Below, piece after piece: positions 37,817 through 46,819 of a stretch of 64,000 nt of DNA; positions within the stretch are counted from its first letter, which is position 1, and each line of letters starts with the position of its first letter. The stretch comes from an uncultured Collinsella sp. (GTDB lineage Bacteria > Actinomycetota > Coriobacteriia > Coriobacteriales > Coriobacteriaceae). The notes below the pieces were generated by a model. It did no database searches and was not told the origin of the DNA. It was given only the letters and a program-made list of their open reading frames with translations. The stretch is taken from the NCBI GenBank assembly GCA_947507155.1, contig CANNOC010000003.1, forward strand, positions 1 through 64,000, in the 5' to 3' direction. The position numbers were made by a program, and so were the translations under genes.

Positions 37817-38695
37817 CTATTTGAGAAGCTGAGCCATTGCGTTGACGAATTTTTGGACTTGGAGGATGGGCTCGAGCGGGTAGTGCAGAAAGACCGGCAC
37901 CTCGCGGCCGCACAGGAACGGCACGCCCACAAAGGCCGGGTGCACCCCCGACCACGCGCCGCAGGTGAGCACCGCGTCGCCCTTTTCCTCCGCCTCGTTA
38001 AAGAGCGCAAAGTCAAAGCTGTCCACGTCGATCACGTCCACGCCGCCGTCGGCCAACAGGTCGATGCGCAGGCTGTCCATGGCGTCGTTGCCGTGACGGA
38101 GCACGCGCAGGCGCATGCCCTCCAGGTCGGCAACCGTGATGCGCGTCTTGCGCGCCAGCGGGCTCGTGCGCGGCACGTCGATATAAAACGGCACGTTGAC
38201 GATGCGGAGCTTTTGGCAGGTGTCGCCCCAGCGTGGGGTAGAAAAACTCGACTGCACCACATCGACCTCGCGGCCCAAGCTACGCATGACTGTCTCGCGC
38301 TCGTCGTAGAGGTCGCTTACCGGCACGATCTCAAATCGCAGCGACGGCTCCAGATCGTGGATGCCCGTCCACATCGACAGCGTTTGGCGCCCCGGGCACA
38401 TCATCGACACGCCCAGGCGCACGGCACCGCCGTCACCCGCCGCACGTCGAGCACGGCGCAGGGCGTCCTCGGACTGGCGCATGATCGAGCGTGCGTCGTC
38501 CACCAGCAGAGCACCCGCCGGCGTCACCTTGACGCCCGAATGCGAGCGCTCAAACAGCGTAATACCGAACTCCGCCTCGAAGCCCGATACCTGCTTGACG
38601 AGCGCCGGAGTCGACACGCGCAATTTTGCCGCCGCACGCGAGAAGCTTCCCAGCTCCGCGGCGGCCGATATGGCCTCAAGTCGTCGATCGTACAC
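37817..38695 (-). CDS. LysR-family transcriptional regulator
   Basis: This 292-residue LysR-type regulator has an N-terminal helix-turn-helix (about 5-60: AAAELGSFSRAAAKLRVSTPALVKQVSGFEAEFG) and a periplasmic-binding-like effector domain from about 85. I chose GTG 38695, which has GGGAG 6 nt upstream, over the ATG at 38728, which has no ribosome-binding site. It is divergent from the SDR/MFS/oxidoreductase operon, the usual arrangement for a regulator of that operon; the inducer is unknown. Confidence 0.9.
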   Translation of the reverse strand: MYDRRLEAISAAAELGSFSRAAAKLRVSTPALVKQVSGFEAEFGITLFERSHSGVKVTPAGALLVDDARSIMRQSEDALRRARRAAGDGGAVRLGVSMMCPGRQTLSMWTGIHDLEPSLRFEIVPVSDLYDERETVMRSLGREVDVVQSSFSTPRWGDTCQKLRIVNVPFYIDVPRTSPLARKTRITVADLEGMRLRVLRHGNDAMDSLRIDLLADGGVDVIDVDSFDFALFNEAEEKGDAVLTCGAWSGVHPAFVGVPFLCGREVPVFLHYPLEPILQVQKFVNAMAQLLK

Positions 38696-38928
38696 GTCAA
38701 TCTCCCGTTTTCGCACCCGTGACCGCATGGTGCCACAGGGGGTTGTTTTCGCAGGTCACGCGCTCAATTGAGAATAGCCTGCATCGCACAGTATAAACCT
38801 ACAGTTAACGCCATTCTAACAAATATGCAATTCACCTGCGCAAATGCAAAGCATACGATAACCAGCAGAAACCACGTGGGTCGGTTAATGGGAGCGGCCC
38901 ACCGGGAGGCACAAGAAGGGAAGTTCCT

Positions 38929-39810
38929 ATGAGCAATTGGCTTAAGCTCGAGGGCGATGTCTGCGCCGTGACTGGCGCGCTCGGCGGTATGGGCGCCGAG
39001 ATTTGCCGCGAGTTCGCCCGCAATGGCGCCAACGTCGTCATGCTCGACCTGGACGAGGAGAAGGTCAAGGCCGCTGCCGCCGACCTAGCTGCCGAGTTTG
39101 GCATCCACGCCGAGGGTTACAAGATGAACGCCACCGACGAGGCCGAGGTTCAGGCTGCTGTCGACGCCACCATCGCCAACTTCGGCCGCGTCGACGTCCT
39201 CGTCAACACCGCCGGCATCCTGCGCTTCGCCGCCATGGAGGACCTGCCGCTGAGCGACTGGGAGCAGGTGCTCAACGTCAACCTCACCGGCTACTTCATC
39301 ACCTCGCAGCGCTTTGGTCGCGAGATGATCAAGGCCGGCCAGGGTCGCCTGGTGCACATCTCGACCGTCGCCAGCCACTCCCCTGAGACGTTCTCGGGCG
39401 TGTACAGCTCCACCAAGGCCGGCGTCAACATGATGTCCAAGATGCTCGCCGCCGAGTGGGGCCCCTACAGCGTCCGCTCCAACTGCGTCGAGCCCTGCTT
39501 CGTTAAGACCCCGATGTCGGCCAACTTCTACGCCGACCCCGAGGTCGAAAAGAGCCGCAGCCGTCTGATCGCCACGCGCCGCATCGGCGAGGTCAGCGAT
39601 ATCGCCAACGCCGTCATGTTCCTGGCGTCCACGCGCTCGGACTTTACCACCGGCGACGCCATCAAGGTCGACGGCGGCTTCTCCAACATGATGGGCGACC
39701 TCACCGCCAAGCCCGGCGGCCGTCGCGCCTATGCCGACAACTACCTTAAGAACAAGGGTGTCGAGCTCTGGTCCGATGAGTCCGGCGTCGCCAAGCCGAC
39801 TGACCAGTAA
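38929..39810 (+). CDS. Short-chain dehydrogenase/reductase
   Basis: This 293-residue classical SDR has the NAD(P)-binding TGALGGMG (15-22) and NTAG (93-96), and catalytic residues Asn118, Ser145, Tyr159 and Lys163 (VYSSTKAG). Asp40 at the end of beta strand 2 (VVMLDLD) favours NAD over NADP. The C-terminal 35 residues after the fold (GRRAYADNYLKNKGVELW) extend beyond typical members. First gene of an apparent operon for a polyol or sugar-acid pathway. Confidence 0.9.
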   Translation: MSNWLKLEGDVCAVTGALGGMGAEICREFARNGANVVMLDLDEEKVKAAAADLAAEFGIHAEGYKMNATDEAEVQAAVDATIANFGRVDVLVNTAGILRFAAMEDLPLSDWEQVLNVNLTGYFITSQRFGREMIKAGQGRLVHISTVASHSPETFSGVYSSTKAGVNMMSKMLAAEWGPYSVRSNCVEPCFVKTPMSANFYADPEVEKSRSRLIATRRIGEVSDIANAVMFLASTRSDFTTGDAIKVDGGFSNMMGDLTAKPGGRRAYADNYLKNKGVELWSDESGVAKPTDQ

Positions 39811-39876
39811 ACCAACCTGACAGGGAGGCCCCGCGGACACGCCCGCTCCTCCCCCGTATCGATTAGAAAGAGTCCA

Positions 39877-41133
39877 ATGGCTTCCACCAACTCCAACAAG
39901 GGTCGCGCCGTCGTGCTTTCCGCCGCGTGCGTCACCATGTTCTTCATCAGCTCCATCGCGCTGTATTCCGTCGTGAGCAAGAACCTGCTCGCCGTCTACC
40001 CCGAGTGGTCGAGCGCCCTTACCTGGGCTTTCCCGGTCTTTCAGACCATCATGGCCGTGACGGGCATCTTCGCCGGCCGTATCTCCGATAAGATCGGTCC
40101 GCGCAACGTCGTGATCGCCGCTGCCGTGTGCTACGGCCTGGGCTGGTTCATGTCCGGCACCGTCACCGAGCCGTGGCAGTTCTACCTGTGGTTCTCGCTC
40201 GTCGCCGCCATCGGCAACGGCCTGGGCTACAACCCGGCGCTCACCACCGGCCAAAAGTGGTTCATCGACAAGAAGGGTCTCGCCTCCGGCATCACCCTGG
40301 CCGCTTCGACCGCCGGCCCCGCCGTGCTGTCCCCGGTGCTCGCCTCGCTGCTCATCCCGAGCCTGGGCATCTTTGGCGCCCTCAAGGCGCTCGGCGTCAT
40401 CTTCTTTGTGACGATTGCCGCCTCCGCCCTGTTCCTGAAGGCCCCGGAGGCCGGCTGGCTGCCCGAGGGCTTCGAGGCCCCCAAGGGCGGCGCGCATGCC
40501 GGCACCTTCGGTGACCTCACCCCGGGCGAGATGGTCAAGACCCCGCGCTTCTGGGTCCTCATCGTCACCTTCGCCTTTGCCGCCACCGCGGGCACCCTGC
40601 TCGTGGGCAAGGTTGCCTCCATCGCCGCCGTTCAGCTCTTCGCCGACCCCACGAGCGCCGCGGCCGTCGCCCTCGGCGGTGTGGTAGTCTCCGTCAACAC
40701 CTGCGCCAACCTGGTCGGTCGTCTGTCCTTTGGCCAGATCATCGACAAGCTCGGCGCCTATAAGTCGCTGCTCATCAGCCTTGTCGTCACCATCGTCGCG
40801 CTCGTCATCATGTCGATGAGCTTTACGCAGAGCATGTTCTTTGTGGCGCTCGCCCTGCTCGGCTTTAGCTTTGGCGCCCTGCTCGTCATCTACCCGCCGC
40901 TCACCGGTGGCGCCTTTGGTACCAGCAACATCGGCGTCAACTACGGCATCATGTTTTTGGGCTACGCCGCTTCCACCTGGATCAGCCAGCCCATCACCGC
41001 CGTGCTGTATCACGCCGAGGCCGGCAGCGCCGCCTACCAGCAGTCCTTCTACGGTGCCATCGTAATCGCCGCAATCGCCGTCGTGCTCACCGTCTACATG
41101 ATGGTCTCCGACAGCAAGAAGAAGTCCGCCTAG
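39877..41133 (+). CDS. MFS transporter, OFA (oxalate/formate antiporter-like) family
   Basis: This 418-residue permease has twelve membrane segments. The OFA-type signatures GLGYNPALTTGQKWFIDKKGLASG and GRISDKIGPRNV are visible. Members carry small organic anions or sugar acids. It lies between two NAD-dependent oxidoreductase genes, so it is probably the uptake step of that pathway. AAAGAG precedes the ATG. Confidence 0.9.
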   Translation: MASTNSNKGRAVVLSAACVTMFFISSIALYSVVSKNLLAVYPEWSSALTWAFPVFQTIMAVTGIFAGRISDKIGPRNVVIAAAVCYGLGWFMSGTVTEPWQFYLWFSLVAAIGNGLGYNPALTTGQKWFIDKKGLASGITLAASTAGPAVLSPVLASLLIPSLGIFGALKALGVIFFVTIAASALFLKAPEAGWLPEGFEAPKGGAHAGTFGDLTPGEMVKTPRFWVLIVTFAFAATAGTLLVGKVASIAAVQLFADPTSAAAVALGGVVVSVNTCANLVGRLSFGQIIDKLGAYKSLLISLVVTIVALVIMSMSFTQSMFFVALALLGFSFGALLVIYPPLTGGAFGTSNIGVNYGIMFLGYAASTWISQPITAVLYHAEAGSAAYQQSFYGAIVIAAIAVVLTVYMMVSDSKKKSA

Positions 41134-41142
41134 TTTTGCTTG

Positions 41143-41171
41143 ATGCGGCAAGGACCGCCCCCTTGCCGCAT
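41143..41171. repeat. Short palindrome inside the SDR-MFS-oxidoreductase operon
   Basis: ATGCGGCAAGG and CCTTGCCGCAT surround ACCGCCC, starting 9 bases after the MFS stop codon. The shape and GGAC-like centre resemble the 33-bp palindromes at 28369 and 54358. It could attenuate or stabilise the upstream mRNA. Confidence 0.65.
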
Positions 41172-41200
41172 TCCACCGCCACCAGTATTAAGGAGTCGAA

Positions 41201-42241
41201 ATGTCTGAGCTCAACCCCGTCCGCATTGCCGTTATCGGCGCCGGCGCCATGGGCCGCAACCACATCCGCTTTGTCACCGAGGAGCCCGAGGCCGAGCTCG
41301 TCGCCATCGCCGACGCCTTTGAGGGCGCCCGCGCCACGGCCGAGGCCGCCGGCGTGCCGTTTTATACCGATCCCGCCCAGATGATGGACGAGGTCAAGCC
41401 CGAGGCCGTCATCATCGCCACGCCCAACGACCTACACCTGGGCGTTGCCCGCGAGGCTGTGAAGCGCAACATCGTGCCGTTGGTCGAAAAGCCGATCTCC
41501 AACGACCTGGAGGATGCCCAGGCCTTCGCCGCCGAGGCCGAGACCGCTGGCGTGCCCGTGCTCGTGGGTCAGCACCGTCGCCACAATCCCTTCGTCAACA
41601 AGGCCAAGGAGATCATCGAGTCCGGCGAGCTGGGCAAGCTCACCGTGTCGAGCTTCCACTACATGATCTATAAGAATGACGAGTACTTCGATGTCGAGTG
41701 GCGCCGCAAGAAGGGTGCCGGTCCGATCCTGGTCAACCTGGTGCACGACGTCGACCTGCTCCGCTACCTGCTGGGCGAGCCCGTTGCCGTCCAGGGCATG
41801 CAGTCCAGCGCCGCCCGCGGTTTTGAGACCGAGGACTCCGCCGTGGTCAACGTCCGTTTTGCCGATGGCGCGCTCGCAAGCATGACCATCTCTGACGCCA
41901 CCGCCAGCCCCTGGAACTGGGAGGCAACCGCTCGCGAGGACCCGCAGTATCGTCCCTTCGACGCCGACGCCTACTTTATCGGCGGCACTAAGGGCGCCCT
42001 TTCGCTGCCCCGCCTGCACCAGTTCTCCTACGACGGCGCCTCCAACTGGCACAAGCCGCTGCAGATGGAGATCCCGGCCGTCGACCCGGCGCTGCCGCAC
42101 AAGATGCAGCTCAAGCACTTTGTGAAGGTCGTTCGCCGCGAGGTCGAGCCCGTCGTGACCCCCGCCGATAATGTCAAGACGCTCACGCTTCTCAACGCCA
42201 TCAAGGAGGCCGCCGAGACCGGCCAGCTCGTCGAGCTGTAA
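41201..42241 (+). CDS. Gfo/Idh/MocA-family oxidoreductase
   Basis: This 346-residue NAD(P)-dependent dehydrogenase acts on sugars, inositols or their acids. It has the Rossmann motif VIGAGAMGRNH (11-21), the catalytic EKP (96-98), and the substrate-side LVHDVDLLRYLLG with the usual catalytic His and Asp nearby. AAGGAG lies 6 nt before the ATG. Third gene of the operon with the SDR and OFA-type transporter. Confidence 0.92.
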   Translation: MSELNPVRIAVIGAGAMGRNHIRFVTEEPEAELVAIADAFEGARATAEAAGVPFYTDPAQMMDEVKPEAVIIATPNDLHLGVAREAVKRNIVPLVEKPISNDLEDAQAFAAEAETAGVPVLVGQHRRHNPFVNKAKEIIESGELGKLTVSSFHYMIYKNDEYFDVEWRRKKGAGPILVNLVHDVDLLRYLLGEPVAVQGMQSSAARGFETEDSAVVNVRFADGALASMTISDATASPWNWEATAREDPQYRPFDADAYFIGGTKGALSLPRLHQFSYDGASNWHKPLQMEIPAVDPALPHKMQLKHFVKVVRREVEPVVTPADNVKTLTLLNAIKEAAETGQLVEL

Positions 42242-42313
42242 TGCCTTAAGAGCGGCCGCGGCAGCAACCCCATGCCGAACCCTTCGGTCCGCCACCAACA
42301 AGCCCCTCTTCTT

Positions 42314-42349
42314 TGCCCCGCGAGCAGCCTCCTACCCGCGGGGCATTTT
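42314..42349 (+). terminator. Rho-independent terminator after the Gfo/Idh/MocA gene
   Basis: The stem TGCCCCGCG / CGCGGGGCA is followed by TTTT, 73 nt after the stop codon. Confidence 0.85.
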
Positions 42350-42409
42350 GCTACCTTGCCGACGATTTTTCTGGGGCGGGGGCTATTATGCACCTCGGCT
42401 TGATTCGTT

Positions 42410-42434
42410 CGTCCCAAAACAGTCTTTTGGGACG
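42410..42434 (+). other. Hairpin upstream of tex
   Basis: CGTCCCAAAA and TTTTGGGACG with a 5-nt loop, about 55 nt before the tex start codon. There is no T-run, so it is not a terminator. It may lie in the tex 5' untranslated region. Confidence 0.5.
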
Positions 42435-42489
42435 GGTGGTATCCTTGGTAGCCCTGTGCTGCAAACGCACCTTAAACGCAAGGAGTCCC

Positions 42490-44637
42490 ATGGATCTTAT
42501 CGCCCAGCTCGCCCGCGAGCTCAACCTTAAGGCCGCCAACGTCGAGGCTGCCGTCAAGCTCATCGATGAGGGCAACACCATCCCCTTTATCTCGCGCTAC
42601 CGCAAGGAAGCAACGGACGGCATGGACGACGTCGCCCTGCGCGCGCTCGACGAGCGCCTGTCCTACCTACGCAATCTTGAGCAGCGTAAAGAGGACGTCG
42701 TTCTGCTCATCGACGCCCAGGGCAAACTCACGCCCGAACTCGAGCAGCAGATTCGCGAGGCCACGCAGCTCCAGCGTGTCGAGGACCTCTACAAGCCCTA
42801 CCGCAAAAAGCGCATGACCCGCGCGCAGAAGGCCCGCGAGGCGGGCTTGGAGCCGCTCGCCAACATGATCATCATGCAGGCCTCGGCCAAGGGCAGCGCG
42901 CTCGACGCCGCCGCGACATACGTCAACGAGGAGGCCGGCTTTGACACACCCGAGAAGGCGCTTGCCGGCGCCGCCGACATCGTGGCCGAGACGGTAGCCG
43001 AGGACCCCGAAAACGTCGCCGACCTGCGCGCCTTTACGCAAAACACCGCCGATATCGTCGTCGAGGCCACCGACCCCGCCGAAAAAACTCCCTACGAGCC
43101 GTACTACAGCTATGATGAGCCACTGCGCCGTATACCCAACCACCGCGTGCTGGCTATCGACCGCGGTGAGCGCGAGGGCAAGCTCCGCGTGCGCGTGAAC
43201 GTCGATGGCGCTGCCGCCACGGCACGCCTCGGCAGCCGTTGGCCCCGACGCCAGGGCGTCTTCGCGCCCGTCTTTGACGCCGCCATCGCTGACGGTTACA
43301 AGCGCCTCATGGCCCCCTCGCTGGAGCGCGAGGCCCGCGCCAAACTCACCGTTCGCGCTCAGACCGAGGCCATCAACGTCTTTGCCAAGAATCTCGAGGG
43401 CTTGCTCTCGGCGCGCCCCGTGCGCGGCGCCCGCGTACTCGCGCTCGACCCGGGCTACCGCACCGGCTGCAAGGTCGCCGTCATGGACGAGACCGGCAAG
43501 CTGCTCGACCACGGCGTGGTCTACCCCACCAAGCCGCGCCACGACGTCGCCGGCACCAAGCGCGAGCTCGCCCGCCTCGTCAAGAAGGACGGCGTCAACA
43601 CCATCGTCATCGGCAACGGCACCGCCAGCCGCGAGACCGAGGAAGTCGTCTCGGAGTTCATCGCCGAGCAGGCGCCTGGGCTGCGATACACCATTGTTAA
43701 CGAGGCCGGCGCGTCGGTGTACTCCGCCTCCGAGCTCGCCAGCCAGGAATATCCCGACCTGGACGTCACCGTGCGCGGCGCCATGAGCCTGGGCCGCCGC
43801 CTGCAGGACCCGCTGGCAGAGCTCGTCAAGATTCCACCCCAGTCCATCGGCGTGGGCCAATACCAGCACGACCTTGACCAGGCCGAGCTTTCGCGCACCC
43901 TGGGCCACGTGGTGGAGGACGTCGTCAACCGCGTGGGCGTCGACGTGAACACCGCGAGCGCGAGCCTGCTGGGATACGTATCGGGCATCACGCCGAGCGT
44001 GGCCAAAAACATCGTGGCCTACCGCGAGGAAAACGGCGCCTTTACCGATCGTCGCCAGCTCAAGAAGGTCCCCAAGCTGGGACCCAAGGCATATCTCAAC
44101 GCCGCGGGCTTCCTGCGCATCAGCGGTGGCAAGAACCCGCTCGACGCGACAAGCGTCCACCCCGAGAGCTACGAGGTGGCCACGGCCGTCCTGGAGCGCG
44201 CAGGCGTTAAAGCCAGCGAGCTCAGCCGCGGCGGCGTGCCCGACATCGAGCGCCGTCTGGGCAGCATCTCGGCGCTGGCAAGCGACCTGGACTGCGGCAC
44301 CCTCACGCTCATCGACATTGTCAACGAGCTCAAGAAGCCCGGTCGCGACCCGCGCGACGACGCGCCCGAGGTGGTCTTTAGCCGCTCAGCGCTTTCCATC
44401 GACGACCTGGAACCCGGCATGGAGCTCAAGGGCACGGTGCGCAACGTTGTGGACTTTGGCGCCTTCGTCGACGTGGGCGTGCACCAGGACGGCCTCGTGC
44501 ACATCTCCAAGCTGGCCAACCGCTTTGTCAAGCACCCGAGCGACGTGGTGCGCGTCGGCGACACGGTCAAGGTGTGGGTCGAGAAGGTCGATCGCGACCG
44601 AAAGAAGATCTCGCTCACCATGGTGCAGGGGAAGTAG
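42490..44637 (+). CDS. tex: Tex-family S1 RNA-binding transcription accessory protein
   Basis: Tex, 715 residues, is a cytosolic nucleic-acid-binding protein that affects transcription. Modules in order are the N-terminal helical Tex domain (NTIPFISRYRKEATDGMDD), the YqgF-like RNase H fold (LALDPGYRTGCKVAVMDETG), a helix-hairpin-helix pair (NTASASLLGYVSGITPSVAKNIV and FTDRRQLKKVPKLGPK) and a C-terminal S1 domain (GMELKGTVRNVVDFGAFVDVGVHQDGLVHIS). The ATG at 42490 follows AGGAG by 4-5 nt, and the protein begins at the conserved N-terminus. Monocistronic. Confidence 0.95.
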   Translation: MDLIAQLARELNLKAANVEAAVKLIDEGNTIPFISRYRKEATDGMDDVALRALDERLSYLRNLEQRKEDVVLLIDAQGKLTPELEQQIREATQLQRVEDLYKPYRKKRMTRAQKAREAGLEPLANMIIMQASAKGSALDAAATYVNEEAGFDTPEKALAGAADIVAETVAEDPENVADLRAFTQNTADIVVEATDPAEKTPYEPYYSYDEPLRRIPNHRVLAIDRGEREGKLRVRVNVDGAAATARLGSRWPRRQGVFAPVFDAAIADGYKRLMAPSLEREARAKLTVRAQTEAINVFAKNLEGLLSARPVRGARVLALDPGYRTGCKVAVMDETGKLLDHGVVYPTKPRHDVAGTKRELARLVKKDGVNTIVIGNGTASRETEEVVSEFIAEQAPGLRYTIVNEAGASVYSASELASQEYPDLDVTVRGAMSLGRRLQDPLAELVKIPPQSIGVGQYQHDLDQAELSRTLGHVVEDVVNRVGVDVNTASASLLGYVSGITPSVAKNIVAYREENGAFTDRRQLKKVPKLGPKAYLNAAGFLRISGGKNPLDATSVHPESYEVATAVLERAGVKASELSRGGVPDIERRLGSISALASDLDCGTLTLIDIVNELKKPGRDPRDDAPEVVFSRSALSIDDLEPGMELKGTVRNVVDFGAFVDVGVHQDGLVHISKLANRFVKHPSDVVRVGDTVKVWVEKVDRDRKKISLTMVQGK

Positions 44638-44668
44638 ACCGCCAAAGCAAGGGTCCCCCCTCTCGCGA

Positions 44669-44840
44669 CGTGCAAAATCGCGAGTATTCTGCAAATTCCA
44701 CCGTTCCGGATGCCCCTCAGAGACGAAAAAGCAAAAAACAGCCCCCGTTTTGGCGTTTTTAGAGCCAAAGCGGGGACTGTTCCGTGCTTCGATTAACTGG
44801 TAAAAGCCTTTACCTTGCTGAATACTCTCGATTTTGCACG
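44669..44840. repeat. Long inverted repeat with an inner hairpin
   Basis: Outer arms at 44669-44691 and 44818-44840 (CGTGCAAAATCG and on) are complementary over 23 bases with two mismatches. Inside, 44737-44781 is a second hairpin (AACAGCCCC-type arms pairing with GGGGACTGTT). It lies in the convergent gap between tex and the transaldolase. Confidence 0.75.
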
Positions 44841-44914
44841 GCGCAGGCGGGGGTGCCTTTGTCCACGGCATAATATGGAAGCCAATCACCAACCTACCGG
44901 CAAGCTCGTGTCGG

Positions 44915-44982
44915 CAGCCCCGGCCTTTCCTTTGCCTAGCGCGACCCTCGCGAAGCGCGTGAGCGATAGGGATAGGAAAGGC
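44915..44982. repeat. GC-rich hairpin near the transaldolase 3' end
   Basis: GCCCCGGCCTTTCC and its complement GGAAAGGCCGGGGC enclose about 40 bases that include a second CGCG-rich pairing (CTCGCG / CGCGTGAG). No T-run follows on either strand. It may still end the minus-strand transaldolase transcript. Confidence 0.6.
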
Positions 44983-45018
44983 CGGGGCGAACAACCCGCG
45001 GCGCAGCCAGTGTTCGCA

Positions 45019-45723
45019 TTACGGCAGAATATGGAAGCCGAGCGAGGCGATATCTTTGGCAAAACCGCGCACGGTATCGAGCGAGACCTCGTACGGGTCG
45101 CGGCCGATGTTCTTGCGCTTGGCCAGGATGCTGTTGGGCACCGTGATGATCTGGCAACCGCAGGCCTCGGCCTGGTAAATGTTGATGAGCTCGCGCGTGG
45201 ACGCCCATAGGACCTCGCAATTGGGCTTGGCGGCGGCCTTCTTGACCGACTCCGTCATAAATGGAATGGGGTCGACGCCGGTGTCGGCAATGCGGCCGGC
45301 AAAGAGCGAGATGATGGACGGCGTCTCAGCGTCAACGGCCTCGACCATCTCGTCGACCTGCTTAGGCGTAAAGATGGTAGTGACGTTGACCTTGATGCCG
45401 TCGGCCGAAAGCTTGCGGACCAGCTCGGCGGTGGACTCGCCCTTGGTGGTCACGCACGGGATCTTGACGTAGACGTTCTCGGCCCAGGTAGCGATCTCGC
45501 GAGCCTCAACCTCCATGGTCTCGACGTCGTCGGCAAAGACCTCAAACGAGACGGAAACGTCGGTGATGTGGGCCAGGACCTCCTTGGCAAACGCGCGGTA
45601 ATCCGTCACGCCGCCCTTCTTCATAAGGGACGGGTTGGTCGTGAAACCCTGAACGTTGCCGTTCTCGTACATGTCGAGCATGCCCTCGAGGTTTGCACCG
45701 TCAGCGAACACCTTGATTGCCAT
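45019..45723 (-). CDS. Transaldolase (fructose-6-phosphate-aldolase-like small form)
   Basis: This 234-residue small transaldolase catalyses Schiff-base aldol transfer in the pentose phosphate pathway or cleavage of fructose 6-phosphate. The Schiff-base Lys is in VYVKIPC (about residue 85), the N-terminus has FADGANLEGM and FTTNPSLMKKGG, and the phosphate-binding ASTREL is in place. The ATG at 45723 with AAAGGA upstream is preferred to 45747. Whether it is TalC- or FSA-like cannot be told from these motifs alone. Confidence 0.9.
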   Translation of the reverse strand: MAIKVFADGANLEGMLDMYENGNVQGFTTNPSLMKKGGVTDYRAFAKEVLAHITDVSVSFEVFADDVETMEVEAREIATWAENVYVKIPCVTTKGESTAELVRKLSADGIKVNVTTIFTPKQVDEMVEAVDAETPSIISLFAGRIADTGVDPIPFMTESVKKAAAKPNCEVLWASTRELINIYQAEACGCQIITVPNSILAKRKNIGRDPYEVSLDTVRGFAKDIASLGFHILP

Positions 45724-45916
45724 CTGCCTGATTCCTTTCGCTTGCACATGGGCGTTGCACTGCTAAACACTTTACCTACGTTTATCAAGGCGTGAGCTGC
45801 GGGTTTTTATCTTCTCGGCGAACGGTATAAACACCTCAGTGTTTGGATTGATAAATCGATTGAGCATGCAAAAGCAAAGAGTCGCAGTTTGAGCAAACGT
45901 CAGAACGCGGGATTCA

Positions 45917-46744
45917 TTAGATGAGGCCGAAATGCTGCATCGCCGTGACGGTGCCGTCGTGTTCGACATCGTCGGTCACGTAGTCGGCGACCGCCTTGAC
46001 CTCGGGCATGGCGTTGCCCATGGCGACAGCCGTCTCGACCGCAGCGAGCATGCCCAGGTCGTTGCCCGAATCGCCAAAGCCAAAAGTGCGCGCATTTCCC
46101 TCGCGGCCCAGATACGCCAGCGCTCGCGCCACGCCCACGCCCTTGTCAATACCCTTGGGACTCAGCTCGCGGTTCTGACCACCGGTGTTGCACAGCTCAA
46201 AGTTGCGATTGATAAAGCCGTCATCGTTGGCTACACGAGCCAAACTGGGCACACTGAGGCATACCTTGCCCACGCGCAGACTGCCGTCGACGCGCATCTC
46301 CTCGGCGCTGTGCACCACAGAAGTGCCGATCAGAGACGACTGCTCAACGCCCACAGGCTCCAGCGCAAAGGTCGCAGCATTGGACTCGAAAAAAACCTCG
46401 ATGCCGGCATCCACAACGCGACGCGCGAGCTCCGCGATAACGTCTTCGTCAAAGCAGTCCTCGTGTACCACACGGCCCTCGACCTCGAGCGTGGCACCCG
46501 CCATGGCAACGATGCCCGCGGGGTCAAGCGCACGCAGGCTATCGGCGATAAGCCACAGGGGGCGGCCCGTGCAGATAAATGCCTTGTGCCCCGCATCACG
46601 CAGTGCATGAAACGCCTCAACCACCGTCTGCGAGGGGCGAACCGCCGAAAAGTCCTTATCGGTCATATCGTCGGGATCGAACGACGTCAGCGTGCCGTCC
46701 ACGTCAAAAAAGAGCACAGCGGAATCGGGGCACGCATCAATCAT
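45917..46744 (-). CDS. HAD-superfamily hydrolase, Cof subfamily
   Basis: This 275-residue HAD phosphatase is of the Cof-type IIB class. Motif I is FFDVDGTLTSFD with two catalytic Asp, motif II is FICTGRP, motif III Lys is in SPKGIDKGVGV and motif IV is GFGDSGNDLGML. The cap domain sits between motifs II and III. Such enzymes dephosphorylate sugar phosphates or cofactors such as FMN; the substrate is not deducible. AAAGGA lies 6 nt before the ATG at 46744. Confidence 0.92.
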   Translation of the reverse strand: MIDACPDSAVLFFDVDGTLTSFDPDDMTDKDFSAVRPSQTVVEAFHALRDAGHKAFICTGRPLWLIADSLRALDPAGIVAMAGATLEVEGRVVHEDCFDEDVIAELARRVVDAGIEVFFESNAATFALEPVGVEQSSLIGTSVVHSAEEMRVDGSLRVGKVCLSVPSLARVANDDGFINRNFELCNTGGQNRELSPKGIDKGVGVARALAYLGREGNARTFGFGDSGNDLGMLAAVETAVAMGNAMPEVKAVADYVTDDVEHDGTVTAMQHFGLI

Positions 46745-46819
46745 ATGGGTTCCTTTCGAGGATAAGGGCAAACGGAGCATCCATCATATAATGGAGCGAC
46801 GCAACCAGAGAGGTCACCC

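Noticed and set aside
39085-41151. A 688-codon minus-strand open frame opposite the SDR and MFS genes
   Set aside because: Gly/Asp/Val/His-rich shadow of two well-recognised genes; no domain and no ribosome-binding site.
44870-44884. A phrase matching the last codons of the transaldolase gene, just downstream of it
   Set aside because: ATATGGAAGCC with a few flanking bases recurs, but similarity stops at once on either side; too short to claim a duplicated gene end.
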